Source: Alphaproteobacteria bacterium (lineage in GTDB: Bacteria > Pseudomonadota > Alphaproteobacteria > SHVZ01). Taken from it: a stretch of 54,415 nt of DNA. Shown piece after piece: positions 44,645-54,415 of this stretch. Position 1 is the first letter of the stretch; each line of letters starts with the position of its first letter. A program made the position numbers and the translations under genes. The stretch lies in assembly GCA_009694025.1 (NCBI GenBank), contig SHVZ01000011.1, positions 1-54,415 on the forward strand. The letters run 5' to 3'. A model generated the notes under the pieces. It was not told the origin of the DNA, did not search any database, and saw only the letters and a program-made list of their open reading frames with translations.

Positions 44645-45328
44645 ATGGTTATGGACCAAGGCCCCAAACCCAAGTTCGAAGATCTTCAGGCGATGGCCAA
44701 GACGTTGATTCATTGGCTCGATGTCGCGGAGACCGCCGACCTGATGAAGGAGATCGGGATTCTCCCTCGGTCCAAGGAGAAGATCGACAAGAACTATGAC
44801 CGGCGGGCCCAGGCCTTCGCCAAGCATGCTCTTCCCGCCCAGGTCGTCAGACTCAAGGCCGAGTCGCCGATGGGCTCCCTCCACATCTTTTCGGAGATCT
44901 ATGACAACGGCTTCCTCCGGGCCGACCCCTGGCGCTGGTGGTTCGCCTGGATCGCCCTCGAGCTGATCGCCAAGACCGGTCCGGACCCGACCGGCAGCCA
45001 TATCAAGACGTTCCTCAAGGACAGCGAAACCCACCCGCTGACCGACGAGAGTGCCGCCCGCTGGCTCGCCTGCAACCCGCTCCGGGTCCGCTACTGGAAC
45101 CGCGGGATCGAGCGCGACTTCGTGCTGGCCCAGACCCATCACGCCTCGACCACGGCCAATGCCGCCGTCAAGGCCGAGCGCCACCTGGCGCTGGCCTTGA
45201 AGAAGCCGATCGAGGTCTTGAAGGACGCCCTCTTGGAGGAGGCCGCCGAGGTCTCTGGGGCGCTGACCATGCGGATCGACGAACGGGTGCGCCGCAACCT
45301 CAAGAGCCAGCCGGCTACTCGAACCTGA
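44645..45328 (+). CDS. conserved-looking protein of unknown function
   Basis: 227 residues from the ATG at 44645 (ATG 44651 also possible). No signal peptide or membrane helix. Trp-rich segment RADPWRWWFAWIALELIAKT and the motif LACNPLRVRYWNRGIERDFV stand out. The last third is helical and charged. Codon use matches the neighbours and the reading frame is clean, so I believe it is expressed. I do not recognise a family. It is divergent from the M23 gene and convergent with, overlapping by 14 bases, the MacB-like gene. Confidence 0.7.
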   Translation: MVMDQGPKPKFEDLQAMAKTLIHWLDVAETADLMKEIGILPRSKEKIDKNYDRRAQAFAKHALPAQVVRLKAESPMGSLHIFSEIYDNGFLRADPWRWWFAWIALELIAKTGPDPTGSHIKTFLKDSETHPLTDESAARWLACNPLRVRYWNRGIERDFVLAQTHHASTTANAAVKAERHLALALKKPIEVLKDALLEEAAEVSGALTMRIDERVRRNLKSQPATRT

Positions 45329-46616
45329 GCGCCTCGATCGGGTCGAGTTCCGAGGCCTTCTTCGCCGGGTAGAAGCCGAAGAAGATACCGACCGCGCCAG
45401 AGAACACGAAGGCGATCAGGATCGCCCAGGGCTCGATCAGGGTCGGCCAGCCGGCGTACCCGGCGATGGCGATCGAGCCGGCAACGCCGAGGACGATGCC
45501 GACGGTGCCGCCGATCAGGGACAGGGTCACCGCCTCGACCAGGAACTGGACCAGGATGTCGCGGCCGCGGGCGCCGACCGCCATGCGCAGGCCGATCTCG
45601 CGGGTCCGCTCGGTGACGCTGACCAGCATGATGTTCATGATGCCGATGCCCCCGACGATCAGCGACACCGAGGCGACCGCAAGCAGAAGAAGCGACAGGA
45701 TGCGCGAGGAGGCCTCTCTCGTTTCCATGATGTCGGCGAGGTTACGGATGTTGACGTCGTCATCGTCGCGGGCCTGAAGCCTGTGGCGCTGGCGCAGCAG
45801 GTCGCGGATCTGCTCCTCGGCGTCCTTCATCGACTCGCCCTCCACCACCTTCACCATGACCGAGCCGACGGCCCGCGCCCGCGTGCCGGAGAATCCGAGC
45901 AGGCGCCGCTTCGCCGTCGTCATCGGGGTCAGCAGCACGTCGTCCTGGTCCGACCCCTGGGTCGACTGGCCTTTCTTGTCGAGGACGCCGATGATGGTGA
46001 ACGGGACGTGACGGATGCGGATCACCTGGCCGATCGGATCGCCGTCGCCGAACAGCTTCTCCGCCACCGTCTTGCCGATGAGCGTGACCTTGGAGGCCGC
46101 CGACATCTCCTCCGGCGTGAACGGCCGCCCGTCGGCGATGTTCCACTCGCGGGCGACGAGGTAGTCGGGAGTGACGCCGAGCGCCCAGCTCGACCAGTTC
46201 TGATTGCCGAACACGATCTGGACCTGACCGCGCACCACCGGTGCCGCCACCTCGATGATCGGCAGCTCCTTGGCGATCGCCGCCGCGTCGTCCTCGGTCA
46301 AGGTCGGCCGGGTGCCGGTGCCGAGCCGGGCGCCGCCGGACGTGACAGCCCCCGGCAGGAGAATGATCAGGTTGGCGCCGAGGCTGCGGATCTGCTCGGC
46401 GACTCGTTGATGCGCACCCGAGCCGATCGCGACCATGACGATGACCGCGCCGACGCCGATGATGATGCCAAGCATGGTGAGCGCGCTGCGGAGCGCGTTC
46501 ACCCGGAGCGCCTTCAGCGCCACCATCAGGCTATCGAGCGAAAAAGCGCCCTTGGGCGCGGCCAGCCGGAAGGCGTTGGCAGTCGCGGCACCGGCGTTGG
46601 CGAGGGTCGCGGTCAT
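45315..46616 (-). CDS. ABC transporter permease, MacB family
   Basis: 433 residues. FtsX/MacB topology: one N-terminal helix (RSALTMLGIIIGVGAVIVMV), a large periplasmic MacB_PCD domain (about 70-290) and three C-terminal helices with VGGIGIMNIMLVSVTERTRE and the ending GFYPAKKASELDPIEALRFE. ATPase and membrane domains are on separate genes, unlike E. coli MacB. It works as a mechanotransmission exporter with the ATPase and adaptor upstream. Overlaps the ATPase stop by four bases. Confidence 0.93.
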   Translation of the reverse strand: MTATLANAGAATANAFRLAAPKGAFSLDSLMVALKALRVNALRSALTMLGIIIGVGAVIVMVAIGSGAHQRVAEQIRSLGANLIILLPGAVTSGGARLGTGTRPTLTEDDAAAIAKELPIIEVAAPVVRGQVQIVFGNQNWSSWALGVTPDYLVAREWNIADGRPFTPEEMSAASKVTLIGKTVAEKLFGDGDPIGQVIRIRHVPFTIIGVLDKKGQSTQGSDQDDVLLTPMTTAKRRLLGFSGTRARAVGSVMVKVVEGESMKDAEEQIRDLLRQRHRLQARDDDDVNIRNLADIMETREASSRILSLLLLAVASVSLIVGGIGIMNIMLVSVTERTREIGLRMAVGARGRDILVQFLVEAVTLSLIGGTVGIVLGVAGSIAIAGYAGWPTLIEPWAILIAFVFSGAVGIFFGFYPAKKASELDPIEALRFE

Positions 46617-47341
46617 GCCGCGGCCGCCTGACGCGGATTGGGATTGGCGCGGTCTGCGACCAGCTTGCCGTCGCGGAACTGGAGGACCCGGCCGGCATGG
46701 GCAGCTATGTCCTCCTCGTGCGTCACCACGACGATGGTCAGACCCTGACGGTTGAGCGACTGGAACAGCGCCAGGATCTCGCCTGAGGTGCGGCTGTCGA
46801 GCGCCCCGGTCGGCTCGTCGGCGAGCAGCAGGATCGGCCGGTTGACCAGGGCGCGGGCGATCGCCACCCGCTGCTGCTGGCCGCCGGAGAGCTGGGCCGG
46901 GTGGTGGTGCATGCGATCGCCGAGGCCGACCTCAGACAACGCCTCGGCGGCAAGGCGGTGGCGATCGGCCCGGCGGACGTCGCTGTAGATCAGGGGCAGC
47001 TCGACGTTCTCCTGCGCCGTCGTCCGCGGCAGCAGGTTGAACTGCTGGAAGACGAAGCCGATGCGGCGGTTGCGGATGGCCGCAAGCTGGTCGCGGTTCA
47101 ATCCCGCGACATCGGTGCCGGCGAGCCGGTAGCTCCCCATGGTCGGGCTGTCGAGGCAGCCGATCAGGTTCATCAGGGTCGATTTGCCGGAGCCGGACGG
47201 TCCCATGATGGCGACGAACTCGCCCTCGCGGATGGCGAAGCTGACGCCGTCGAGGGCGCGGACCAGATGGCCGCCGAGCTCGTAATGCCGACCGAGATTC
47301 TCGGCCTCGATGACGCCGGCCGAGCCGGAGGCGTCAGGCAT
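46613..47341 (-). CDS. ABC transporter ATP-binding protein, MacB/LolD type
   Basis: 242 residues. Walker [10 protein letters not shown], signature [16 protein letters not shown], Walker [13 protein letters not shown], switch His in [12 protein letters not shown]. The [21 protein letters not shown]-loop is typical of the MacB/LolD group. It sits between the adaptor and the permease genes and energises the tripartite exporter. It begins three bases after the adaptor stop. Confidence 0.94.
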   Translation of the reverse strand: MPDASGSAGVIEAENLGRHYELGGHLVRALDGVSFAIREGEFVAIMGPSGSGKSTLMNLIGCLDSPTMGSYRLAGTDVAGLNRDQLAAIRNRRIGFVFQQFNLLPRTTAQENVELPLIYSDVRRADRHRLAAEALSEVGLGDRMHHHPAQLSGGQQQRVAIARALVNRPILLLADEPTGALDSRTSGEILALFQSLNRQGLTIVVVTHEEDIAAHAGRVLQFRDGKLVADRANPNPRQAAAA

Positions 47342-47344
47342 GGC

Positions 47345-48964
47345 CTAGAGCCCCCATCTCGGTCCGGTCGCTGCCGTCGCGGCTTTGGTCGAGTGCCCGA
47401 CGATCACGTCCTGGCCGGCCTTGATCTCGCCGCCGACGACCTCGGTGAAGCTGCCGTCGCCGATGCCGACGCGGACCGAAAGCGACTGCGGCCGGCCATC
47501 GGCGCCGACCACCCAGATACGTCCCGGCCGGCTCTCGGTCGCCTGGGCGCCTCGGGCCATGGCCTCGTAGAGCGGGCGCTGCTCGGCGGTCAACACGGCG
47601 GCCACGCGTTGGCGCACCTCGGCCACCGCCTGCTGGCGCACGCGCGCCGGGTTGTCACCACCCCCGCCCGCACCGGCACCCGCACCGCCTCCCCCGCTCC
47701 CCGCCGGCTGGCGGCGGGCCTGGGCACGTTGGCGCGACTCCTCGAAGATCTGTTGGATCTGCGACGCCTGGGCCGGCGTCAGCTTGAGCTGCTGGGCCAG
47801 CCGCTGGGTCATCGCTTCCGGGGACGGAAAGCCGCCGCCCGCCGGCACGTCGGCGCCGCCCGCCTCGCCGGTCTCGGCGGTGACGCCCGGCGGCCGATAG
47901 CGCAGCGCGGCGTTCGGCACCTTGATCGCGCGCGGCCGCTCGGCTGTGACGATGCGCACCGTCGCCGTCATCCCCGGCAGCAGCCGGAGGTCCGGATTGG
48001 CAGCCGAGATCACCGCGACATAGGTGACGACGTTGGAGATCACCTGCGGGCCCTTGCGCACCATCTTCACCTGGCCCTCGAAGGTTCGCCCGGTGAAGGC
48101 ATCGACGGTGAAGCTCGCGCGCTGGCCTTCGGCGATCCGCCCGACATCGGCCTCGTCGACATTGGCGTAGACCTCCATGTCCTTGAGGTCCTGGGCCATC
48201 TGGAACAGCACCGGCGCCGACAGGCTGACCGCGACGGTCTGGCCGCGGTCGATGTTGCGCTGGATGACGACGCCGTCGACCGGCGCGCGGATCGTCGTGC
48301 GATCGAGGTCGATCTGGGCCTGGGCCAGCGACGCCTCGCGCATGCGGATGGTCGCCTCGGCATTGATGATGCCCGCTTCCGAGGCGGCGATCGCGGCGCG
48401 CTGCGCCAGCTCCTGGGCTTTTAACGCCTTCAGTCCCGCATCGGCTGCATCGGCGTCGGACACCGCCTTTTCGATGTCGCGCTGGGAATAGACGCCCCGG
48501 CCGGAGAGTGAGGTCTTCCGCTCCTTGTCGCGGCCGGCGTCCTGAGACTGAACCAGGGCCCGCTGGCTGTTCGCCTCGGCGACCGCGAGCGCCGCCTGGA
48601 CATTGCCGAGGTCCGCCCGGGCCTTAAGCAAGGACGCTTTGCTGACGTCGAGTTCCGCCCGCGCCTGCTGGACCCGGGCCTCGAAGGTCTGCGGATCGAT
48701 CAGAGCGAGCGGGTCGTCTTTCTTAACTTCAGTATTAAAGTCAGCGTATAACTCTTTGATTTGACCGGAAAGTTGAGAGCTGATCTGGACGGTGACCACG
48801 GCCGCAAGCGTGCCCGAGGCGGAGATCGCGGCGACCACCTCGCCTTCCTCGACCTTCTGCATCCGGAACGTCGGCAGCGATCCTTGTCCCGGGCTGGCGA
48901 AATACACGCCCGCCGCGCCGCCGAGGGCGATCAGGACCGCGAGGACGAGAAGAAGCCGCTTCAC
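47345..48964 (-). CDS. MacA-like periplasmic adaptor with Spy/CpxP-like (LTxxQ) insertion
   Basis: 539 residues from a GTG (48962-48964). Signal-anchor helix, biotinyl-lipoyl halves ([20 protein letters not shown] and [20 protein letters not shown]), an alpha-hairpin between them, and beta-barrel/membrane-proximal domains. E. coli MacA is about 370 residues. The excess is an inserted region, about residues 380-470, with [20 protein letters not shown] and later [17 protein letters not shown], i.e. paired LTxxQ-type motifs as in Spy, CpxP and ZraP, interrupted by a Gly-rich linker. The C-terminal barrel resumes at [15 protein letters not shown]. It would couple the MacB-like pump to an outer-membrane channel not encoded here. 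Confidence 0.9.
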   Translation of the reverse strand: MKRLLLVLAVLIALGGAAGVYFASPGQGSLPTFRMQKVEEGEVVAAISASGTLAAVVTVQISSQLSGQIKELYADFNTEVKKDDPLALIDPQTFEARVQQARAELDVSKASLLKARADLGNVQAALAVAEANSQRALVQSQDAGRDKERKTSLSGRGVYSQRDIEKAVSDADAADAGLKALKAQELAQRAAIAASEAGIINAEATIRMREASLAQAQIDLDRTTIRAPVDGVVIQRNIDRGQTVAVSLSAPVLFQMAQDLKDMEVYANVDEADVGRIAEGQRASFTVDAFTGRTFEGQVKMVRKGPQVISNVVTYVAVISAANPDLRLLPGMTATVRIVTAERPRAIKVPNAALRYRPPGVTAETGEAGGADVPAGGGFPSPEAMTQRLAQQLKLTPAQASQIQQIFEESRQRAQARRQPAGSGGGGAGAGAGGGGDNPARVRQQAVAEVRQRVAAVLTAEQRPLYEAMARGAQATESRPGRIWVVGADGRPQSLSVRVGIGDGSFTEVVGGEIKAGQDVIVGHSTKAATAATGPRWGL

Positions 48965-49233
48965 GGCACCGATCCTATCGCATTGCAGATCATACGCCGA
49001 AGGGTTCCCTTTCCTGCTCCGCGCCCGCATGGACTACTCCGTCTCGCACGACCCGCAACGGCTCTTTGCCGCCGCCGGCGTCGGGTGGTCGCGCGTCGGA
49101 CAATTGTCGAGCCGGCACCGCAAAACGCGGTTAAGGTCGGCCGGTTCGGACCACATCTCGATCCGCCGGCGCGCCGGAGAATTGAGACTCGGCGGATTCC
49201 GTCCCGCGCGAAACGATCCTCCGGAAGGAACCG
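48965..49233. other. divergent intergenic region, macA-like / RraA-like
   Basis: 269 bases between the start of the adaptor gene and the start of the second RraA-like gene. No small gene is supported. It must contain two promoters, but no hexamer pair stands out. A good ribosome-binding site (GGAAGGAA) precedes the gene at 49234. Confidence 0.4.
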
Positions 49234-49914
49234 ATGTTCGTCATCAACCCCCTGCCCCCGCAGATCGATCCGGGCCTGATCGACCTTCTCGTCAAGGCCG
49301 AGCCGGCGACGATCGGGCACTTCCTCGATTTCGGCTTCATGGATCCGGAGATCAGGGGCCTATTGCCGGACAAGAGAATCGCAGGAACCGCCGTCACCAT
49401 CCGCTTCACCGGCGTCGACAGCACCATCGTCCACTACGCGCTCGGGCAGATTCGGCCGGGCGACGTGCTGGTGATCGACCGTGCCGGCGACCGTCGCCAT
49501 GCGGCCTGCGGCGGCGGTGTCGCCTTCGCCGCTCGTGAGGCCGGCTGCCGTGGCATCGTCATGGACGGAATGGCAACCGACATCGGCGAGCTCCGCGACT
49601 ATGGCCTCCCCGTCTGGGCCCGCGGCCTCTCGGCGGTGACCGGCAAGCGGCTCTACCAGCACGGCGACTTCTGCGTCCCGGTGAGCTGCGGCGGCGTCCC
49701 GGTCATGCCGGGCGACGCCATCCTTGCCGACGAGAACGGCGTCCTCGTCCTCAAGCCCGACCAGATCCAGGCGGCGGCGACGCGCGCCATCGCCATGCAG
49801 CAGGACGAGCCGGTCCGCCTGAAGAAGGTCGCCGAGGGCGCGAAGCTGCCCGATCTCAACGGCACCAACCAGCGCATCCGGGAGATCCTGGCGGGACAGG
49901 CCAAGACGCCTTGA
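49234..49914 (+). CDS. RraA-like protein with altered active-site motif
   Basis: 226 residues. The fold markers VTIRFTGVDSTIVHYALGQI, RPGDVLVIDRAGDRRHAACG, and VSCGGVPVMPGDAILADENG are those of the RraA/HMG-aldolase family. The usual DGxxRD is DGMATD (in CRGIVMDGMATDIGELRDYG): the substrate Arg is a Thr while the metal Asp is kept. It may therefore act on a different substrate or be non-catalytic. It is followed after 68 bases by a TauD-type dioxygenase. It shares the family but little sequence with the RraA-like protein at 29.8 kb. Confidence 0.87.
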   Translation: MFVINPLPPQIDPGLIDLLVKAEPATIGHFLDFGFMDPEIRGLLPDKRIAGTAVTIRFTGVDSTIVHYALGQIRPGDVLVIDRAGDRRHAACGGGVAFAAREAGCRGIVMDGMATDIGELRDYGLPVWARGLSAVTGKRLYQHGDFCVPVSCGGVPVMPGDAILADENGVLVLKPDQIQAAATRAIAMQQDEPVRLKKVAEGAKLPDLNGTNQRIREILAGQAKTP

Positions 49915-49982
49915 CACGCGGCGTTTGACACCCGCGCCCACCCGCCCCACCATTTCAAGGACATCGTCGAGGGGAGTCGATC

Positions 49983-50840
49983 ATGGCTGTCAGCTTCCGG
50001 CCGCTCAGGGGCAGCTTCGGTGCCGAGGTCGTCGGCATCGACCCCAAGCTCGCGGTCGACGAGCCGACCTTCCGCTCGGTCGAAGAGGCCTGGTACCGCC
50101 ATTCGATCCTGTTGTTTCGCGGTCTGACGATGAGCCCCGCCGACCACATCGCGTTCACCCGTCGGCTCGGGCCGCTGCACATCATGACGCCGCTCCAGTA
50201 CAACCACCCTGACTATCCCGAGGTGTTCGTGGTGGCCAACGCCGAGGAGAACGGCAAGCCCTTCGGCATGCGCAAGGTGGGCCTCGGTTTTCACACCGAC
50301 GGCGAGGACAAGGTCCGCCCCAACGCCGGCTCGTTCCTGCATGCGCACAAGGTGCCGCCGGAAGGCGGCGATACCATGTGGGCGGACATGTATGCCGCCT
50401 GGGAAACCCTCCCCGGCGAGATCAGGCGCACGGTCGCAGGGCGCCGGGCCCGTTTCAGCCGCATCGACCTCCATCACGTCCACTATCCGGAAGAGCCTGC
50501 CTGGACCGAGGAGCAGAAGCGCGCCCGGCCCGACGTCTGGCATCCGATCGCGCGCCGCCATCCGCGATCGGGGCGGATCGCGCTCTATGTCGGACGCTGG
50601 GCGGTGGACATCGAGGGCCTACCCGCGAACGAGGGGCGTGAGCTCATCCAGACGATGCAGGCACACAGCCGGAAACCTGAATTCATCTATCGCCATAGCT
50701 GGCGCGTCGGCGATGCCATGCTGTGGGACAACCGCTGCACGCTGCATTGCGCCACCGAGTTCGACGACCAGCGCTACGTCCGCATGATGTTCCGCACCAC
50801 GATCGAGGGCGAAGTGCCGGAGCTGGCGATCGCGGTCTAG
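49983..50840 (+). CDS. TauD/TfdA family Fe(II)/2-oxoglutarate dioxygenase
   Basis: 285 residues. The opening FRPLRGSFGAEVVGIDPKLA, HSILLFRGLTMSPADHIAFT and the iron motif LGFHTDGEDK (HxD) are typical; the distal His is in LWDNRCTLHCATEFD and the 2-oxoglutarate Arg in RYVRMMFRTTIEG. It hydroxylates a small substrate at the expense of 2-oxoglutarate, releasing a product from taurine, 2,4-D-like or other acids. A GGGGAG ribosome-binding site precedes the ATG. The substrate is unknown. Confidence 0.93.
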   Translation: MAVSFRPLRGSFGAEVVGIDPKLAVDEPTFRSVEEAWYRHSILLFRGLTMSPADHIAFTRRLGPLHIMTPLQYNHPDYPEVFVVANAEENGKPFGMRKVGLGFHTDGEDKVRPNAGSFLHAHKVPPEGGDTMWADMYAAWETLPGEIRRTVAGRRARFSRIDLHHVHYPEEPAWTEEQKRARPDVWHPIARRHPRSGRIALYVGRWAVDIEGLPANEGRELIQTMQAHSRKPEFIYRHSWRVGDAMLWDNRCTLHCATEFDDQRYVRMMFRTTIEGEVPELAIAV

Positions 50841-50887
50841 TCGGACCGGGCGTTCGCCTTCGATCGCCGCTCCGAGCGGCTGCCATC

Positions 50888-51090
50888 CTAGTCGGCCGCG
50901 GCGATGACCCAGGCATCCCCCGACTTGAACCAGGCAATGACGGCTTGTCCGACGTCGAATGCGGCCGTTCCGTCATTGGTCGTCTCGGCCGCGCGGGCCG
51001 AGATGACGAACGGGCCCCGAAGCTGGCGGGCACCGCCGAGGCGCCCTGCAGGAAACGGCGCCGAGACCGGAAAATGCGGGTGCGTCCCAT
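50888..51090 (-). pseudogene. remnant of a Tat-exported (solute-binding-like) protein with a -1 frameshift
   Basis: From the ATG complement at 51088-51090 the frame gives RSRRRFLQGASAVPASFGA, a clear twin-arginine signal. One base appears to be missing at about 51012-51018 (a run of GGGGCCCG on the coding strand). The next frame continues PFVISARAAETT, the usual end of such signals in ABC solute-binding proteins, and then FDVGQAVIAWFKSGDAWVIA to a stop at 50888. Repaired, it would be only 67 residues, so the body of the protein is also deleted. It overlaps no other gene and fills the 374-base gap between the dioxygenase and pirin genes. Confidence 0.65.
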
Positions 51091-51214
51091 GAATCCGTTC
51101 TCCCTGACAATTTTTGATGTATCGAAGGGCTATAGTCGTCACTTGCGACTCCGGCCACGTCACGCGCGGCCCGGCGGTGAATCACATAGGACGCGCAAGC
51201 GAGAGGAGCGCCCC

Positions 51215-52066
51215 ATGACCGCTCTCAAGACCGACACACCGGCCCTCCGCCGTGTCGTCGCGGTGATGGCCGGGCGCCCGACCAGCGATGGCGCCGGGGT
51301 CAAGCTCACCCGCGTCATCGGCCAGCCGGCCCTGCCCGACCTCGATCCGTTCCTGATGCTGGACGAGTTCCGCTCGGACGACGCCAGGGACTACATCGCC
51401 GGATTCCCCGACCATCCCCATCGCGGCTTCGAGACCGTCACCTACATGCTGGCCGGCCGCATGCGGCACGAGGACAACAAGGGCCACACCGGCCTGCTGC
51501 GCCCGGGCAGCGTGCAGTGGATGACCGCGGGCCGCGGCATCGTGCATTCCGAAATCCCGGAGCAGGAGGACGGCCTGATGTGGGGGTTCCAGCTCTGGGT
51601 CAACCTGCCGGCCAAGGACAAGATGACGGCGCCGCGCTATCAGGAGATCCAGCCGGAGGAGGTCCCGGAGGCGGTGACCGCCGATGGCGGCCGGGTCCGC
51701 ATCGTCGCCGGGCGTTTCGATGGGGTCGCCGGCCCGATCTCCGGCATCGCCACCGATCCGACCTACCTCGATGTGGCGTTGGCGGCAGGCGGGCGCTTCG
51801 TGCACGACCTCCCGGACACGCACAACGCCTTCGTCTATGTCTTCGAGGGTGGGGTCGAGATCGGGCCGGACAAGGTCGCCCGCGGCCGGATCGCGGTCTT
51901 GAGCCAGGGCGATCGGATCGAGGTCGCGGCACCGACGGGCGGGCGCTTCATCGTCGTCGCCGGCAAACCGCTCGGCGAGCCGGTCGCCAAGTACGGCCCC
52001 TTTGTCATGAACACCGCCGACGAGCTGCGCCAGGCGGTCGAGGACTTCCAGGCCGGGCGCTTCTAG
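51215..52066 (+). CDS. pirin family protein
   Basis: 283 residues from the ATG at 51215 with GAGAGGAG upstream. Bicupin; the N-terminal domain keeps the metal site in FPDHPHRGFETVTYMLAGRM and the H/E of GIVHSEIPEQEDG. The linker PAKDKMTAPRYQEI is typical. Bacterial pirins include quercetinases and redox-linked regulators; no specific role can be assigned. A long frame extending upstream through the dioxygenase region is not real. Confidence 0.93.
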   Translation: MTALKTDTPALRRVVAVMAGRPTSDGAGVKLTRVIGQPALPDLDPFLMLDEFRSDDARDYIAGFPDHPHRGFETVTYMLAGRMRHEDNKGHTGLLRPGSVQWMTAGRGIVHSEIPEQEDGLMWGFQLWVNLPAKDKMTAPRYQEIQPEEVPEAVTADGGRVRIVAGRFDGVAGPISGIATDPTYLDVALAAGGRFVHDLPDTHNAFVYVFEGGVEIGPDKVARGRIAVLSQGDRIEVAAPTGGRFIVVAGKPLGEPVAKYGPFVMNTADELRQAVEDFQAGRF

Positions 52067-52079
52067 AGGGCGCCCGGCC
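52051..52079. terminator. GC-rich hairpin between convergent pirin and groEL
   Basis: A perfect 10-bp inverted repeat GGCCGGGCGC (52051-52060) and GCGCCCGGCC (52070-52079) brackets the pirin stop codon with a nine-base loop. No U-tract follows on either strand, so it may work as a transcript-end stabiliser or weak bidirectional terminator rather than a canonical one. Confidence 0.5.
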
Positions 52080-52088
52080 CGGCTTAGC

Positions 52089-54055
<1,967 letters not shown>

Positions 54056-54088
54056 GAAGGGTCTCCTCGGTCGCTGTTTGGCGACAAT

Positions 54089-54115
54089 CTGGCACTCTCA
54101 GGCTGAGAGTGCTAA
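54089..54115 (-). promoter_or_regulatory. CIRCE operator (HrcA binding site)
   Basis: The inverted repeat reads CTGGCACTC, nine bases, GAGTGCTAA on the plus strand; the consensus is TTAGCACTC-N9-GAGTGCTAA. One arm is perfect and the other differs at two positions. It lies 34 bases upstream of the groES ATG, in the 5' leader, where HrcA represses groESL until heat shock. An AT-rich stretch with TTATCT at about 54132 could hold the promoter. Confidence 0.93.
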
Positions 54116-54388
54116 TGCGTTGGCTTCTAGATAATCGAGGGAAAAATAAATACAATGGAGAACAGAGCCGGCCGGCGATTATAAATTCCTCTAAATCGTG
54201 AAATAACCGTTGCAATTGCGGGAATTGAGACTTTCTGACGCAGTCCTAAGCACGGTCGCGCTCTATCCCGAATTATTCATCGGGGCGCTGATATTGGGCT
54301 GGCGGATGTAGCGTAATCCGTTGATTTCGTGTAAGATTTTGGTGTCTAGACAAAGTCTTCCACGCCTCGCCGGAGTGCCACACCCGCC
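54116..54388. other. AT-richer intergenic region upstream of groES and the window-edge ORF
   Basis: 273 bases without a supported gene. The half near groES should hold the heat-shock promoter. The half near 54388 is comparatively AT-rich and may include the left end of an insertion sequence (see the next entry), but the terminal repeat could not be recognised. Confidence 0.4.
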
Positions 54389-54415
54389 ATGCAGGACGAT
54401 AGCCTTCTGCCGTTC
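54389..54415 (+). mobile_element. possible IS1380-family transposase, first nine codons
   Basis: The ATG at 54389 begins MQDDSLLPF and runs off the window. IS1380-family transposases commonly begin with an (M)xDDxLLPF sequence before a zinc-less AAFDGGRLTSDGG region. Nine residues are too few for certainty, and the DDE residues lie outside. If right, an insertion sequence lies immediately upstream of groESL. Confidence 0.45.

Noticed and set aside
46901..48424. A 507-codon plus-strand frame opposite the MacAB-like genes
   Set aside because: Same reason: antisense to three well-supported genes with classic ABC and adaptor motifs; composition is His/Arg/Asp-rich with no family match.

Overview
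The window is a high-GC chromosomal segment from an alphaproteobacterium, most likely a Rhodospirillales-type lineage. The gene order erpA / dgt-argS-SPOR-nagZ-M50-scpA-scpB ... tatABC-serS-surE-pcm ... M23 lipoprotein ... yajC-secD-secF is the classical alphaproteobacterial arrangement. A CIRCE-controlled groESL, hopanoid (hpnCDE) genes and a short methionyl-tRNA synthetase without zinc knuckles agree with this. The taxonomic call is inference from synteny and protein character; no database was searched.

Layout. 1-7.8 kb: Fe-S insertion (erpA, partial), dGTPase-like protein, argS, envelope/division and chromosome-condensation genes (SPOR, nagZ, site-2 protease, scpAB) and a small exported alpha/beta-fold protein. 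7.85-10.6 kb: an Fe3+-type ABC permease and ATPase behind a Fur-box-like operator, with no binding-protein gene in view. 10.7-17.7 kb: twin-arginine export (tatABC), serS, surE, pcm, a GNAT, a split YeeE/YedE sulfur-transport pair and a LysM/degenerate-M23 lipoprotein. 17.7-19 kb (minus): GNAT and a DUF815-type ATPase. 19-24.3 kb: yajC-secDF followed by a tightly packed string (Mth938-like, glycosyltransferase 2, DHCW cupin, methyltransferase) ending in a strong bidirectional hairpin. 24.3-31.6 kb (minus): a PuuD-type membrane protein, then hpnC-hpnD-hpnE directly downstream of an MFS transporter, a D-2-hydroxyacid dehydrogenase, an RraA-like protein and a frameshifted second dehydrogenase. 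31.6-39.7 kb: mltB-like, rlpA, a D,D-carboxypeptidase, tmk, holB, metG, tatD, and a metallo-beta-lactamase-fold hydrolase.

39.7-41.6 kb is the clearest accessory stretch: lower GC, a small membrane protein, a ribbon-helix-helix protein, a DUF29 protein, an AT-rich spacer, and a scar in which an IS3-family remnant abuts the last 25 codons of a destroyed alpha/beta hydrolase. 41.6-45.3 kb: mazG, a bactofilin/M23 endopeptidase pair and an unknown protein. 45.3-49 kb (minus): a MacAB-like export system whose adaptor carries a Spy/CpxP-like (LTxxQ) insertion. 49.2-52.1 kb: a second RraA-like protein, a TauD-type dioxygenase, a frameshifted Tat-signal remnant and a pirin. 52.1-54.4 kb: groEL-groES with CIRCE, and at the edge the first codons of what looks like an IS1380-family transposase.

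Most of the window is core housekeeping. The parts worth a second look are the adaptor with a metal/stress-sensor-like insertion, the RHH/DUF29 islet next to the IS scar, the catabolic-looking module fused in orientation with hopanoid genes, the two one-base frameshifts, and the unusually short HpnC and HpnE.
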